A DNA stretch of 37,529 bases from Chloroflexota bacterium. Lineage in GTDB: Bacteria; Chloroflexota; UBA11872. The stretch lies in assembly GCA_028874315.1 (NCBI GenBank), contig JAPPKM010000192.1:1636-39164 (forward strand), read 5' to 3'. A program made the position numbers and the translations under genes. Of the stretch, positions 7,939 through 17,139 are shown in pieces. A model generated the notes under the pieces. The model saw only the letters and a list, made by a program, of their open reading frames with translations. It had not been told where the DNA came from and made no database searches. Each line of letters starts with the position of its first letter. Positions within the stretch are counted from its first letter, which is position 1.

Positions 7939-10593
7939 ATGTCCGCCACTGAGCACAAGTGGGTCTACCTGTTCCGCGAGGGCGCTGAGTCCATGCGCAA
8001 TCTGCTTGGCGGCAAAGGCGCCGGTTCCGCCGAGATGACCCGTGCCGGTATCCCCGTGCCGCCGGGCTTCACGATCACAACCGAGGCGTGTCTCGCCTAC
8101 TACGAAGACGGCCGCAAGTTTCCGGCCGGCATGCAGCAGCAGATCGATCGCGCGCTGTACGAAGTCGAAATGCAGACCGGCAAACGCTTCGGCGACCCAA
8201 CGAATCCGCTCCTGGTATCGGTGCGATCGGGCGCTCGCGTGTCGATGCCCGGAATGATGGACACCGTGCTGAACCTCGGACTCAACGCCCAGACCCTTGA
8301 GGGTCTGACGACTCTCACCGGCGACGCGCGCTTCAGCCGCGACTCCTACCGGCGCTTCGTACAGGGCTTCGGCTCGATCGTCCTGGGTCTCGACAGTCGC
8401 GCCTTCGAAGACATCATTCACGAGCACAAGGAGCGCCTCGGGAAGTCCGAGGATCCCGAACTGACCGCGGCCGAGTGGGAGGCGGTGACCGCCGATTTCA
8501 AGAACCTCATCTTCGAGGAAACCGGTCAGCGATTCCCTGAAGACCCGCACGAGCAACTGGAACGCGCGATCCGGGCCGTCTTTGACTCGTGGCACGGCCG
8601 CCGGGCTGTGGACTACCGCAACTTCCACCGCCTGCCGCACGACTGGGGCACGGCCTGCAACGTGCAGACCATGGTCTTCGGCAACATGGGCGAGCGCTCG
8701 GGTACCGGCGTGGCCTTCACCCGCGACCCCAACGACGGCAAACCCGAGCTCTTCGGCGAGTACCTGCTCAACGCCCAGGGCGAAGACGTGGTCGCCGGCA
8801 TCCGCACGCCAGAACAGATCAGCACGTTGCGCCAGACGCTGCCCGAGGTCTACGGCGAGTTCCAGGCGTACGCGCATGCCCTCGAGGCCCACTACGCCGA
8901 GATGCAGGATCTCGAATTCACGATTGAGGACGGCCGCCTCTTCATGCTGCAAACGCGCGCCGGCAAGCGCAGCCCGGCGGCTGCCGTACGCATTGCCGTG
9001 GACATGGTCCACGAGGGCAAGATCGACCGCGAGACCGCCGTTCGACGCGTCGAAGCCGAGCAGGTCAGCGCTCTGCTGCACCCGCGCATTGACGCGTCAA
9101 CGCCCGTGAATCCTATTGCTCGTGGCCTCAATGCATCCCCGGGTGCCGCGACCGGCGAAGTGGCGTTCACCGCCGACGATGCCGCCGCGCTGGCCGAGGA
9201 GGGCCACCCGGTCATCCTGGTGCGGCCCGAGACCTCGCCGGACGACTTCCACGGTATGGCCGCCTCGCAGGCCATTTTGACGTCGCGCGGCGGCGCCACC
9301 AGCCACGCCGCCATCGTGGCCCGCCAGCTTGGGTTGCCGGCCATCGTGGGCTGCGAAGTCCTCGACATCGACATTGAGGCCGGCGAATTCCGGGTGGGTA
9401 GCGAGGTCGTGTCAGCCGGCGACGTGCTCACCATCGACGGCACCCTCGGCCACGTGATTCGCGGCGAAGTGCCGCTCATCCCCGGCGAAATGACGCAGGA
9501 ACTTCACGAGTTGCTCAGTTGGGCCGACGAAATCCGCCGGCTCCAGGTCTGGGGGAATGCCGACACGCCGGAAGAGGCCGAACTCGCCCGCTCCTACGGT
9601 GCGCAGGGCATCGGCCTTTGCCGCACCGAGCACATGTTCCGCGAGGGCGACCGCCTGCCCATCGTGCAGGACATGATCCTGGCCGAGTCCGAGGCCGAGC
9701 GACGTCGCGCGCTCGACCGCCTGTTGCCGATCCAGCGCAACGACTTCATCGGCATCCTTCGGGCGATGCATGGCCTGCCGGTCATCATTCGTCTGCTCGA
9801 TCCGCCGCTGCACGAATTCCTGAGCGGGGTCGAGGACGAACTGGCGAGCCTGGAGCAAAGCGGCGCGTCGGAAGCCGAGCTCGCCCTTGCCCGTCGCAAG
9901 GTGGCGCGCGCCGCCGAACTCCACGAATTCAACCCCATGCTGGGCTTGCGCGGCTGCCGCCTTGGTCTGGTCTACCCCGAGGTTTACGAGATGCAGGTCC
10001 AGGCCATCGTGGAGGCCGCGTTGCAACTCAAGGCCGAGGCCGTTCACGTCCTGCCGGAAATCATGATTCCCCTCATCGGGCACATTTCCGAGCTCACGAC
10101 CATCGAGACCCGCCTGCGCGCGACTGCCGAGCACGTGCAGCAGCGGGTCGGCGACCGGATCGACTACAAGTTCGGGACCATGCTGGAAGTGCCGCGCGCC
10201 TGCCTTACCGCGACCGAGATCGCAGGTGTTGCCGAGTTCTTCAGCTTCGGCACCAACGACCTCACCCAGACGACCTTCGGCATCAGCCGAGACGACGCGG
10301 AGGGACGCTTCCTGCTCAAGTACGTGGAAGACGGAATTCTCGTGGACAACCCCTTCGGCGTGCTTGACCGCGACGGCGTTGGCGCCTTGATGCGCACCGC
10401 CACCGAGCAGGGCCGCGCCGCCCGCGCTGACATCGAAGTCGGGATCTGCGGCGAGCACGGCGGCGACCCCTCCTCCATCGACTTTTGCGAGTCCCTGGGC
10501 CTGGATTACGTCAGCGCCTCCCCGTTCCGCGTGCCGGTAGCCCGCATCGCGGCTGCGCACGCCCGCCTGGAGCAGGGCTTCCGCGACCGGTAG
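7939..10593 (+). CDS. ppdK: Pyruvate, phosphate dikinase
   Basis: This enzyme catalyses reversible conversion of pyruvate, ATP and Pi to PEP, AMP and PPi, linking glycolysis and gluconeogenesis. It is 884 aa, the usual bacterial length. The N-terminal ATP-grasp domain begins near LLGGKGAGSAEM and includes SVRSGARVSMPGMMDT. The phosphohistidine domain has GGATSHAA with the swivelling His456. The C-terminal TIM-barrel PEP/pyruvate domain includes GLCRTEHMF, FGTNDLTQ and GICGEHGGD with catalytic Cys837. All expected catalytic residues are present. The GNAT gene follows after 31 bases and is probably co-transcribed. Confidence 0.97.
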   Translation: MSATEHKWVYLFREGAESMRNLLGGKGAGSAEMTRAGIPVPPGFTITTEACLAYYEDGRKFPAGMQQQIDRALYEVEMQTGKRFGDPTNPLLVSVRSGARVSMPGMMDTVLNLGLNAQTLEGLTTLTGDARFSRDSYRRFVQGFGSIVLGLDSRAFEDIIHEHKERLGKSEDPELTAAEWEAVTADFKNLIFEETGQRFPEDPHEQLERAIRAVFDSWHGRRAVDYRNFHRLPHDWGTACNVQTMVFGNMGERSGTGVAFTRDPNDGKPELFGEYLLNAQGEDVVAGIRTPEQISTLRQTLPEVYGEFQAYAHALEAHYAEMQDLEFTIEDGRLFMLQTRAGKRSPAAAVRIAVDMVHEGKIDRETAVRRVEAEQVSALLHPRIDASTPVNPIARGLNASPGAATGEVAFTADDAAALAEEGHPVILVRPETSPDDFHGMAASQAILTSRGGATSHAAIVARQLGLPAIVGCEVLDIDIEAGEFRVGSEVVSAGDVLTIDGTLGHVIRGEVPLIPGEMTQELHELLSWADEIRRLQVWGNADTPEEAELARSYGAQGIGLCRTEHMFREGDRLPIVQDMILAESEAERRRALDRLLPIQRNDFIGILRAMHGLPVIIRLLDPPLHEFLSGVEDELASLEQSGASEAELALARRKVARAAELHEFNPMLGLRGCRLGLVYPEVYEMQVQAIVEAALQLKAEAVHVLPEIMIPLIGHISELTTIETRLRATAEHVQQRVGDRIDYKFGTMLEVPRACLTATEIAGVAEFFSFGTNDLTQTTFGISRDDAEGRFLLKYVEDGILVDNPFGVLDRDGVGALMRTATEQGRAARADIEVGICGEHGGDPSSIDFCESLGLDYVSASPFRVPVARIAAAHARLEQGFRDR

Positions 10594-10624
10594 CTCGGAA
10601 TCAAGGTCCAGGCCGAGCCGCCAG

Positions 10625-11446
10625 ATGGCAAATCTCGTCGTAAGGCGGCACCCGGACACGCAAGCGTTTCTGTCGCAAGCGAAGGGATTCCTCGCCGAGC
10701 GCGAGGCCGAGAATGTGCTTATGCTCGGGGTGGCGTTCAGCGCGACGGAGGCCGAGCACGCGCTGACCGTGGATCGCGGCGGAGTTTGCGTCATGGCGGC
10801 GCTGCAGTCCGGGGCGAATCTGATCCTGTCTCGGGGGCAGCCGGGAGCCGTTGAAGCGTTGGTCCAGCAGTTGAGCGCGGCCACTCCCTCACTTCCCGGA
10901 GTTATCGGCCCAGCCAGAACTACAGAGAGCTTTCTGGAGAACTGGCACGCGCGGACGGGACACGAGACGCGTTTCCAAATGCACTCGCGCGTCCACGAGC
11001 TGACCGAGGTCATCCCGCCCAGGCGACCGCCTGGCGCATTCAGACGGGCTGCCATGTCCGACGTTGAATCCCTGGCCGGGTGGGCCGATGCCCTGAACGT
11101 TGAACTGCGGTCCGAGGACCCGGCACCTGGCGAACAGAGCGTGAGAAGGCGCATCGGCCTGGGGCGCATGTACGTCTGGGACAACGGGGGACCTGTGTCG
11201 ATGGCCGCCTGCGATGGGCCCACCCCGCGCGGCATCAGGATCAACTTCGTTTACACCCCGCCCGAACATCGAGCCCGCGGGTACGCCTCGGCCTGTGTCG
11301 CTGACCTGAGCCAGTTACTGCTCGACGATGGACGCCGGTTCTGCGCGCTGTTCACGGACCTGGCTAGTCCCGTTTCCAACCGGCTGTACGCGCGTTTGGG
11401 CTACCGACCGATCTGCGACTTCGACGAGTACATTTTTGAGCCCTAG
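10625..11446 (+). CDS. GNAT-family N-acetyltransferase
   Basis: This is a predicted acetyl-CoA-dependent acyltransferase of 273 aa. The N-terminal half (1-135) is a poorly conserved domain typical of two-domain FR47-like proteins. The C-terminal GNAT domain carries the acetyl-CoA signature region VYTPPEHRARGYASACVA (about 212-229) and ends with LYARLGYRPICDFDEY, the usual late beta-strand/helix. The substrate is unknown: an amino group on a small molecule or protein. It lies 31 bases behind ppdK on the same strand, so co-transcription is likely, although a functional link is not evident. Confidence 0.8.
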   Translation: MANLVVRRHPDTQAFLSQAKGFLAEREAENVLMLGVAFSATEAEHALTVDRGGVCVMAALQSGANLILSRGQPGAVEALVQQLSAATPSLPGVIGPARTTESFLENWHARTGHETRFQMHSRVHELTEVIPPRRPPGAFRRAAMSDVESLAGWADALNVELRSEDPAPGEQSVRRRIGLGRMYVWDNGGPVSMAACDGPTPRGIRINFVYTPPEHRARGYASACVADLSQLLLDDGRRFCALFTDLASPVSNRLYARLGYRPICDFDEYIFEP

Positions 11447-11512
11447 GGGGCGCCGCTCGGACAACCTCGCGCGCTCGAAACGCGACTCTCGCGGTGCCTA
11501 ACCTGTACGGCG

Positions 11513-11522
11513 CGACGCGTCG
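11513..11522. repeat. Palindrome CGACGCGTCG upstream of dnaG
   Basis: A perfect 10-base palindrome lies about 26 bases before dnaG, inside a larger imperfect dyad (TACGGCGCG at 11506-11514, CGCGTCGTA at 11516-11524). The same 13-mer GCGCGACGCGTCG recurs just after dnaG. It may be a protein-binding site, but short GC palindromes also arise by chance in this base composition. Confidence 0.35.
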
Positions 11523-11547
11523 TACGGTGCCTTAAGCTCGGCTTGAG

Positions 11548-13404
11548 ATGGCGACGCCGGTAGAGGAAGTCAAGGCCCGGCTGGACGCGGTCGAGTACAT
11601 CGGCCGAGACGTTCGGTTGCAGCGCGCCGGCCGCAACTGGAAGGGCCTGTGCCCCTTCCACAGCGAGAAGACGCCCTCCTTCTTCGTCTTTCCCGACCGC
11701 GGCAGCTACAAGTGCTTCGGCTGCGGCGAGGGCGGCGATCTGCTCACCTACGTCATGCGTCGCAACCGGATTGAGTTTCCCGATGCCCTGGGCGAACTCG
11801 CCCGCGAAGCCGGCATCGAAATCCAGCGCGGACCGGCCGATCCCGAGCGGCGCGGGCGGCAGAACGCGATGCTTGCTCTGCTGGCGGAGGCGCAGAAGTT
11901 CCTGCACCGGCAGCTACTTGAGTCGCCGGCCGCCGAGGAAGCGCGCGTCTACGTGCGGACGCGAGGTCTGGCGGACAAGACAGTCGCGCAATTCGGTCTG
12001 GGCTACGCCAGCGCGCACGGTTCGCCGCTCCTGGCCCATCTGCGCAGACTTGACTTCAAAGACGACGCCATTGAAGCCGCAGGCTTGGCCCGCTCCGATG
12101 AGCGCGGAGTCCGCGACTACCTGTTCGACCGCCTGATCTTCCCCATCTGGAACCGCTCCGGCGCCGTCGTCGGCTTCGGCGGCCGCACGCTGCGCGACAT
12201 CGAGCCGAAATATCTGAACACTCGTGATTCCGAGGTCTTTACCAAGGGCCACCTTCTGTACGGCTACCACCTGGCTCGCGACGCCATCCGCGAAGAGCGA
12301 ACCGCGGTCATCGTCGAGGGTTACATGGACGTGATCGCCGCGCACGAAGCCGGCTTCACCAACACCGTGGCCTCCATGGGCACCTCGCTTACGCCCCAGC
12401 AGGCGCGCATGCTGACCACATCCGGCGCGTCGCGCGTAGTCATTGCCCTGGATGCCGACGCGGCAGGCGCGGCGGCTGCCCGTCGCGGGCTGGACGTCGT
12501 TCGCGAGGCCGGTGATTACGAGTCGGGAACCACGGTCGACGTCCGCGGCCTTGTCCGACATGAAGACCGCCTGACGACGGACATCGGGATTGCCGAGCTG
12601 CCCGCTGGCGACGATCCGGACTCGCTGGTTCGCTCCAAACCGCAGCGTTGGCGCGACCTGATCGCCAACCCAACGCCGCTGGCGGACTTCGCCTTTCGAT
12701 GGGCCGGCGGGCAGCACGATCTGGGCAGTCTGAGCGGTCGGCGTGCGGCAATGCGTGAACTCTTGCCGATCGTTTCCGAGATAGGCGATGCCGTGGTTCG
12801 CGCTCACTACTTCGGCCGATTGTCCGAGTTGAGCGGCGTCCCAGTTGACGAACTGCGGCGAATGGCAGCGCGCGACGGCCGGCGCGGCGCACCCCGAGCG
12901 GCGGCTCGACGCACTCAGGAAACCGCTGGGGCGGCTCCGATGCTGATGGACCGGCTGGAAGAGGGGCTCTTGCGCTGCGTCGCGAAAGCTGGCGTGCGGG
13001 ACGCCGAGCTAGTCAGTCGACTCGATCCGGCGCTGCTCACAGATCCCGCAGCGCGGCACATCCTGGCGCGAATCGTGGCCCAGGCTCGCGAACACGACGA
13101 TCTCGACTGGGAACGCATAAGCGCCTCTCTCGACCCTACGTCGCAGCAGCGTCTGACTGCCGTTCTGGAACGCGCGGCGGAGGCACCCGGCAGCGACGCA
13201 TCCCTGAGCGTGGAACTGCAATTCGCGACGCTTCGCCTGCGCGAGCGACGGCTGAATGCCGAACTCGAGGAAACCCGGCTCGCGGCTGACGGTGACGCCG
13301 CCGAGCCGATCACAGCCCGGCGTCAGGAACTGATCAGCGAGATGGATAGTGTCCATCGCGCCAAGCTGGAGTTGATCGGCGCGCGCAGCTTTGCAGCCGG
13401 CTAG
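11548..13404 (+). CDS. dnaG: DNA primase DnaG
   Basis: DnaG makes the RNA primers for chromosome replication. The protein has 618 aa. The N-terminal CHC2 zinc-binding domain uses C35, H38, C56 and C59 (CPFHSEK and CFGCGEGGD). The catalytic core carries the EPKYLNT motif, and the TOPRIM domain has VIVEGYMDV and the acidic motif ALDADAAGA. The stretch DVRGLVRHEDRL after the TOPRIM acidic motif resembles what I recall from Chloroflexota primases. The C-terminal helicase-interacting region is helical and poorly conserved, as expected. The start ATG 11548 has no clear Shine-Dalgarno. A -10-like TAAGCT lies nine bases upstream. Confidence 0.96.
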   Translation: MATPVEEVKARLDAVEYIGRDVRLQRAGRNWKGLCPFHSEKTPSFFVFPDRGSYKCFGCGEGGDLLTYVMRRNRIEFPDALGELAREAGIEIQRGPADPERRGRQNAMLALLAEAQKFLHRQLLESPAAEEARVYVRTRGLADKTVAQFGLGYASAHGSPLLAHLRRLDFKDDAIEAAGLARSDERGVRDYLFDRLIFPIWNRSGAVVGFGGRTLRDIEPKYLNTRDSEVFTKGHLLYGYHLARDAIREERTAVIVEGYMDVIAAHEAGFTNTVASMGTSLTPQQARMLTTSGASRVVIALDADAAGAAAARRGLDVVREAGDYESGTTVDVRGLVRHEDRLTTDIGIAELPAGDDPDSLVRSKPQRWRDLIANPTPLADFAFRWAGGQHDLGSLSGRRAAMRELLPIVSEIGDAVVRAHYFGRLSELSGVPVDELRRMAARDGRRGAPRAAARRTQETAGAAPMLMDRLEEGLLRCVAKAGVRDAELVSRLDPALLTDPAARHILARIVAQAREHDDLDWERISASLDPTSQQRLTAVLERAAEAPGSDASLSVELQFATLRLRERRLNAELEETRLAADGDAAEPITARRQELISEMDSVHRAKLELIGARSFAAG

Positions 13405-13431
13405 AGAGTCCCTAGGCGCCACCTGCCCGCG

Positions 13432-13441
13432 CGACGCGTCG
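13432..13441. repeat. Second copy of palindrome CGACGCGTCG, downstream of dnaG
   Basis: This is identical to the palindrome before dnaG, within the shared 13-mer GCGCGACGCGTCG. It lies between the convergent ends of dnaG and trxA, just beyond the trxA stop. Its meaning is unclear. Confidence 0.3.
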
Positions 13442-13449
13442 GCTTGGTG

Positions 13450-13782
13450 CTATGCCCCGTTCAGCGCCTGGTCCAGGGCGGCGGCCAGATCCGACTTCGG
13501 GCGGAACCCGACAATGCGGCCGACTTCCGCGCCGTCCTTGAAGACAAGCAGTGTGGGTATACCGCGGATGCCAAATTGGCCGGGCGTCATGGGATTGGCG
13601 TCAACGTCGACCTTGGCAAAGCCGACTCGGCCGTCATACTCCTCGGCCAGTTCGTCCACAATCGGGGCGATCATCTTGCAGGGCCCGCACCACTCGGCCC
13701 AGAAGTCCACCAGGACCGGCGTGGGGGCTTCGAGAACCTTGGACTGGAAATCGCTGTCGCCGACCGCTTCGGGCGCTGCCAT
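13450..13782 (-). CDS. trxA: Thioredoxin
   Basis: Thioredoxin is a cytoplasmic dithiol-disulfide oxidoreductase that reduces ribonucleotide reductase, peroxiredoxins and other proteins. Its 110 aa is the standard length. The active site WCGPCKM holds C32 and C35, preceded by VDFWAEW. The cis-proline loop is [11 protein letters not shown], followed by FKDGAEV. The start ATG 13782 has a good ribosome binding site (GAGGAG ending about six bases upstream). It is convergent with dnaG and divergent from the mobA-like gene. Confidence 0.97.
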   Translation of the reverse strand: MAAPEAVGDSDFQSKVLEAPTPVLVDFWAEWCGPCKMIAPIVDELAEEYDGRVGFAKVDVDANPMTPGQFGIRGIPTLLVFKDGAEVGRIVGFRPKSDLAAALDQALNGA

Positions 13783-13863
13783 CGGAACTCCTCAGAGAAC
13801 TGCCAGACGTTCTGATTCGAGCGTAGGCAGGCCGATGCGTGAAGTCAACGGAAGTCCGTCCCG

Positions 13864-14490
13864 ATGACTACCCCACGATTCTCGGTCGTCATCCTGGCCG
13901 GTGGACAGAGCCGGCGCATGGGCCGTGACAAACGCGGCCTGCCCTGGATACCGACGCCTGGCGGCTCGCCGCAGACGCTCCTCGGGCACGTGGTGGCCAC
14001 CGTCTCGCGGCTTACAGACGACGTCGTGCTGGTGGCGAACGATGATCCAAGTGTGCCGGGCGCGCGCGTTGTCGGCGACCTCTATTCGCGCTCCGGGAGC
14101 CTGGGCGGCATCTACAGCGGACTTGCCGCCGTGGCCCATGACCTGGCGTTCGTTGCGGCGGCGGACATGCCTTTTCTCAACCCACTGCTCGTTCTCGATC
14201 TTGTCAGGCAGGCATCTCGCGTGGACGCGGTTGTTCCCGTGACCGGCGGCCGGCCCGAGCCGCTGCATGCGGTCTATCGAAAGACGGTATTGGCACCAGC
14301 CCGCCGACAGATCGAGCGACGCGAACTGAAGATCGCACTCCTATTCGACGCCGTGTCGACCGTCGGAGTTCCGGAGGCCGACTTGCGCAGGCTCGATCCA
14401 GATCTCCGATCGTTCTGGAATCTCAACACGCCGGAGGAGTACCAGCGCGCGTTGGCCTTGGCTGGAGGTCGGAGATCCGGGGTCGCCTAG
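13864..14490 (+). CDS. mobA: MobA-like nucleotidyltransferase
   Basis: This is probably molybdenum cofactor guanylyltransferase, which joins GMP to molybdopterin. The N-terminus has the GT-A nucleotide-binding loop LAGGQSRRMGRDK. RVVGDLYSRSGSLGGIYSGL and ADMPFLNP (the Mg-binding Asp region) follow in the order seen in MobA, and the C-terminus has WNLNTPEEY. Length is 208 aa. Other NTP transferases with the same fold (for example MocA) cannot be excluded, and no other molybdenum-cofactor gene is in the window. The gene ends with a TAG that is followed in the same frame by the RmlC-like reading frame. Confidence 0.85.
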   Translation: MTTPRFSVVILAGGQSRRMGRDKRGLPWIPTPGGSPQTLLGHVVATVSRLTDDVVLVANDDPSVPGARVVGDLYSRSGSLGGIYSGLAAVAHDLAFVAAADMPFLNPLLVLDLVRQASRVDAVVPVTGGRPEPLHAVYRKTVLAPARRQIERRELKIALLFDAVSTVGVPEADLRRLDPDLRSFWNLNTPEEYQRALALAGGRRSGVA

Positions 14491-14535
14491 ACTGGCGGCA
14501 CTGGATCCGCAGACCGATCTCCAATCGACCTCGAC

Positions 14536-15069
14536 CTGACCTCGTTTCGACTTCGCATCCACGACGCGGCTGCGCGTCCGCTCCGGGTCAACCGGGATGA
14601 GTCCGGGTCGCTCGTCGAAATTCTGCGCACGGACTGGCCGGACGTTTACGAGGACGAACAGCGGCCGTTCGCGCAGACCTACTTTTCCACCACGCCCGCG
14701 GACCTAGCGCGCGACGAGGACGAGTGGCACGTTCACCAGCACCAGGAAGACCGCTTTGTGGTGGCGGCCGGCGACATCATCCTGGCGCTCTGGGATGGTC
14801 GGGACGGCTCGCCTACAGCCGGCACGCTTGACCTGCTACCGATGGGCCAGTCCCAGCCGGACAGCGCCCAGTTCACAGTGTTGATTCCAAAGCTGGTCCA
14901 CCACGGTTTCATGGTGTCGGGCAGTGGTCCCGCGATCCTCTTGAACTCCCCAACGCAGCTCTATAACCCAAGCGACGAAGGCCGCGATCCATTTAGCACT
15001 GTAGGCGCGACGTTTGACAACGGCAGTCCGTTCAGCTGGGCGGCCGTGCGCGAAATCCTGCGCGGCTAG
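14536..15069 (+). CDS. RmlC-like cupin (dTDP-4-dehydrorhamnose 3,5-epimerase family), start unclear
   Basis: This is a cupin-fold protein of the RmlC/sugar-epimerase family. The readable sequence begins IDLDLTSFRLRIHDAA and continues RDESGSLVEILRTDWPD, QTYFST, EWHVHQHQEDRFVVAAGD and PKLVHHGF. The His-containing strand matches the metal-free RmlC active-site region, and the end DPFSTVGATFDNGSPFSW is a typical tail. The frame has no ATG, GTG or TTG from the mobA stop (14488-14490) until GTG 14758, which would remove the cupin core. CTG 14536 (177 aa) is proposed; ATC 14524 is an alternative if an original ATG mutated. The whole frame is continuous with mobA except for one TAG, so readthrough is another possibility. 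It overlaps the gdh stop as CTAG. The substrate is not predictable. Confidence 0.7.
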   Translation: MTSFRLRIHDAAARPLRVNRDESGSLVEILRTDWPDVYEDEQRPFAQTYFSTTPADLARDEDEWHVHQHQEDRFVVAAGDIILALWDGRDGSPTAGTLDLLPMGQSQPDSAQFTVLIPKLVHHGFMVSGSGPAILLNSPTQLYNPSDEGRDPFSTVGATFDNGSPFSWAAVREILRG

Positions 15070-16325
15070 GGATAAATCCCCCGGAGCTGTGTGGCCTCGG
15101 CCACCCGTCCGACCGCTATCTGGTAGGCCGCTTCGCGCAGGTTGACGCCGCGGTCTTGTGCCAGATTCCAGACTTCCTGCGCGGCGCGCCCCATGTGGTC
15201 GGCTAGCAGCCGGTTGATCTCGTCGCGGCTCCAAAAGAAGTGCTGCATGCCCTGCACCCACTCGTAGTAGGACACCGTGACGCCACCGGCATTGGCCAGG
15301 ATGTCGGGAACCACCACCACGCCCCGGTCGTTCAGCAGGGCGTCGGCCTCCGGCGTGACCGGACCGTTGGCGCCCTCGACGATCAGGTTGGCGCGAACCT
15401 TTGCGGCGTTGCCCGAATGTATCTGGCCTTCGATAGCGGCCGGCGCCAGCACGTCGACGTCCAGCGCCAGTAGCTCGGCGTTCGAGATGTGCTCGGCTTC
15501 GCAGTAGTCGGCCAGCCAGCCACCGTCCGATACGTGCTTGTAAACCCGCGGCGCAGCGAGCCCGGTCGAGTCGTAGACGCCGCCGCTGCTGTCGCTGATG
15601 GCGACGACCGTGAAGCCCGCCTCGCTGAAAAGCTGCAGGGCGTTCAGGCCGACGTTGCCGGCTCCCTGGATGGCGACGGTTCCCGATACCGGACGACCCA
15701 GCCGCTCCAGCATGGCTTGCGTTGCCACCAGCAGACCCCTGGACGTGGCCCTCTCGCGGCCTTCAGATCCGCCAATGGCCACCGGCTTGCCCGTGACTAC
15801 CGCGGGAACCGAGTAGCCCACGTGCATGGAGTAGGTGTCCATGATCCAGGCCATCACCTGCATGTTGGTGCCCATGTCGGGGGCGGGGATGTCGCTGTCG
15901 GGGCCCATCAGCGGGATGATTTCGGTGGCGTAGCGGCGGGTCAGGTTTTCGAGTTCGTGGCGGCTCAGCGTGCGCGGATCCACGGTCACGCCGCCCTTGG
16001 CGCCGCCGTAGGGCAGGTTCATCACGGCGCATTTCCAGGTCATCCACATGGCCAGGGCGCGAACCTCGTCCAGGTCGGCGCTGGGGTGATAGCGGATGCC
16101 ACCCTTGGCCGGGCCGCGGGTGACGTTGTGCTGCACGCGGTAGCCGGTGAAGCAAGTGATTGAGCCGTCGTCCATCTCGACCGGGAAGTTGACCGTGAGT
16201 TCTCGCTTGGGACAGCGCAGGACTTCGCGCAGGTTCGGATCCAGGTCGATCTGGTCGGCCGCCTGGTCAAATTGGGCTAGGGCAGCGGCGTAAGGTCCTT
16301 CGGTCGGCGCTGTGGTTGAGTTCAT
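15066..16325 (-). CDS. gdhA: Glu/Leu/Phe/Val dehydrogenase (glutamate dehydrogenase)
   Basis: This enzyme performs NAD(P)-dependent oxidative deamination of glutamate to 2-oxoglutarate, or the reverse, linking carbon and nitrogen metabolism. It is 419 aa, the size of hexameric bacterial GDH-I/II. The N-terminal domain contains GPAKGGIRYHP, the substrate-binding K98 in WMTWKCA and catalytic K110 in PYGGAKGGV. The Rossmann domain has AIQGAGNVG. Coenzyme preference is uncertain; AISDSSG after the second strand leaves an Asp that usually favours NAD. Leucine or other amino-acid dehydrogenase activity is less likely at this length. The neighbouring methyltransferase lies upstream on the same strand after 88 bases. 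Confidence 0.94.
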   Translation of the reverse strand: MNSTTAPTEGPYAAALAQFDQAADQIDLDPNLREVLRCPKRELTVNFPVEMDDGSITCFTGYRVQHNVTRGPAKGGIRYHPSADLDEVRALAMWMTWKCAVMNLPYGGAKGGVTVDPRTLSRHELENLTRRYATEIIPLMGPDSDIPAPDMGTNMQVMAWIMDTYSMHVGYSVPAVVTGKPVAIGGSEGRERATSRGLLVATQAMLERLGRPVSGTVAIQGAGNVGLNALQLFSEAGFTVVAISDSSGGVYDSTGLAAPRVYKHVSDGGWLADYCEAEHISNAELLALDVDVLAPAAIEGQIHSGNAAKVRANLIVEGANGPVTPEADALLNDRGVVVVPDILANAGGVTVSYYEWVQGMQHFFWSRDEINRLLADHMGRAAQEVWNLAQDRGVNLREAAYQIAVGRVAEATQLRGIYP

Positions 16326-16413
16326 TTCGGGTTTTTTGCCTGTCGGGTCATGTTGAAGTTCGAGCCCAGGTGGTCTTGATTCATCCTAATCTCCGGCTCG
16401 ACGAGGCGTCGCG

Positions 16414-17139
16414 CTAGGGTTTTTGCCAGCGCATGACAGTGAATTCGGGGATGCGGTACCAGTCTTCGAAGCGGGGGTTGTGGCGGAGGGTGTCGTGGGG
16501 TGGGACGGGTTCGAGGAAGGTGCGGAGGGTGAGGTTGGCGGCGAGGTAGGCCTGCATGTAGGCGCTGAGGGGGCGGTGCCAGTTGACGACCTGGTGGCCG
16601 CGCCAGTTGAGGGTGATGGGGCGCTCGTCGGCGTATTCGTCAACCGGCCGGTAGAGGCGGCGGCCGTCAGGGGCACGCTCCCAGCCGGGGGAGGCGGTGA
16701 TGAATCCGAGGTTGGCGGCGACGAGGTGTCCGTCGGGCTTGAGGACGCGGGCGGCTTCGGCAATGGCGGATCGAAAGTCGGGCACATCCACCCAGACGAT
16801 GTAGCTGACTACGGTATCGATGGTGGATGAGGCGATGGGGAGCGCGGTGGCGGGGGACCTGACGAGGGCGCCCTGGCCGGCGGACCGGTGTCGGGCGGCC
16901 TGGACCATGGGCCAGAAGAGGTCGAGCGCGATAGTGCGTGCGCCGCGCCGGGCGAGCATGCGGCTGAAGCGGCCTTCGCCGGCGCCGATGTCAAGGACGA
17001 GCTGTCCGTCTACGTTCCCGCATTCCTCCAGCATGACGTCGTCGAGGAGCATGGTCCGGCTGGAGTCGCCTTCGTCGACGAAGCGGATGTACTCAGCGGC
17101 GAAAGTCTGCCACCCGCTAGGGTCGTCTTCGTCGGGCAT
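16414..17139 (-). CDS. Class I SAM-dependent methyltransferase
   Basis: This is a predicted small-molecule methyltransferase of the Methyltransf_11 type. Motif I is VLDIGAGEGRFSRML, followed by an acidic strand end (ALD) and the post-motif VVSYIVWVDVPDF. EAARVLKPDGHLVAANLG is the typical motif III region. The C-terminal part (WRGHQVVNWHRPLSAYMQAYL) is characteristic of relatives that act on small substrates. The frame extends 27 codons further to 17220, but those residues are Cys/Pro-rich and not family-like. ATG 17139 follows a GAGGATC stretch and starts MPDEDDPSGW, so it is preferred; ATG 17169 is possible. Divergent from the C45 acyltransferase gene. Confidence 0.82.
   Translation of the reverse strand: MPDEDDPSGWQTFAAEYIRFVDEGDSSRTMLLDDVMLEECGNVDGQLVLDIGAGEGRFSRMLARRGARTIALDLFWPMVQAARHRSAGQGALVRSPATALPIASSTIDTVVSYIVWVDVPDFRSAIAEAARVLKPDGHLVAANLGFITASPGWERAPDGRRLYRPVDEYADERPITLNWRGHQVVNWHRPLSAYMQAYLAANLTLRTFLEPVPPHDTLRHNPRFEDWYRIPEFTVMRWQKP

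Noticed and set aside
7870-11244. Two long minus-strand frames antisense to ppdK and the GNAT gene
   Set aside because: They show no family motifs and are low-complexity shadows of confident genes on the plus strand.
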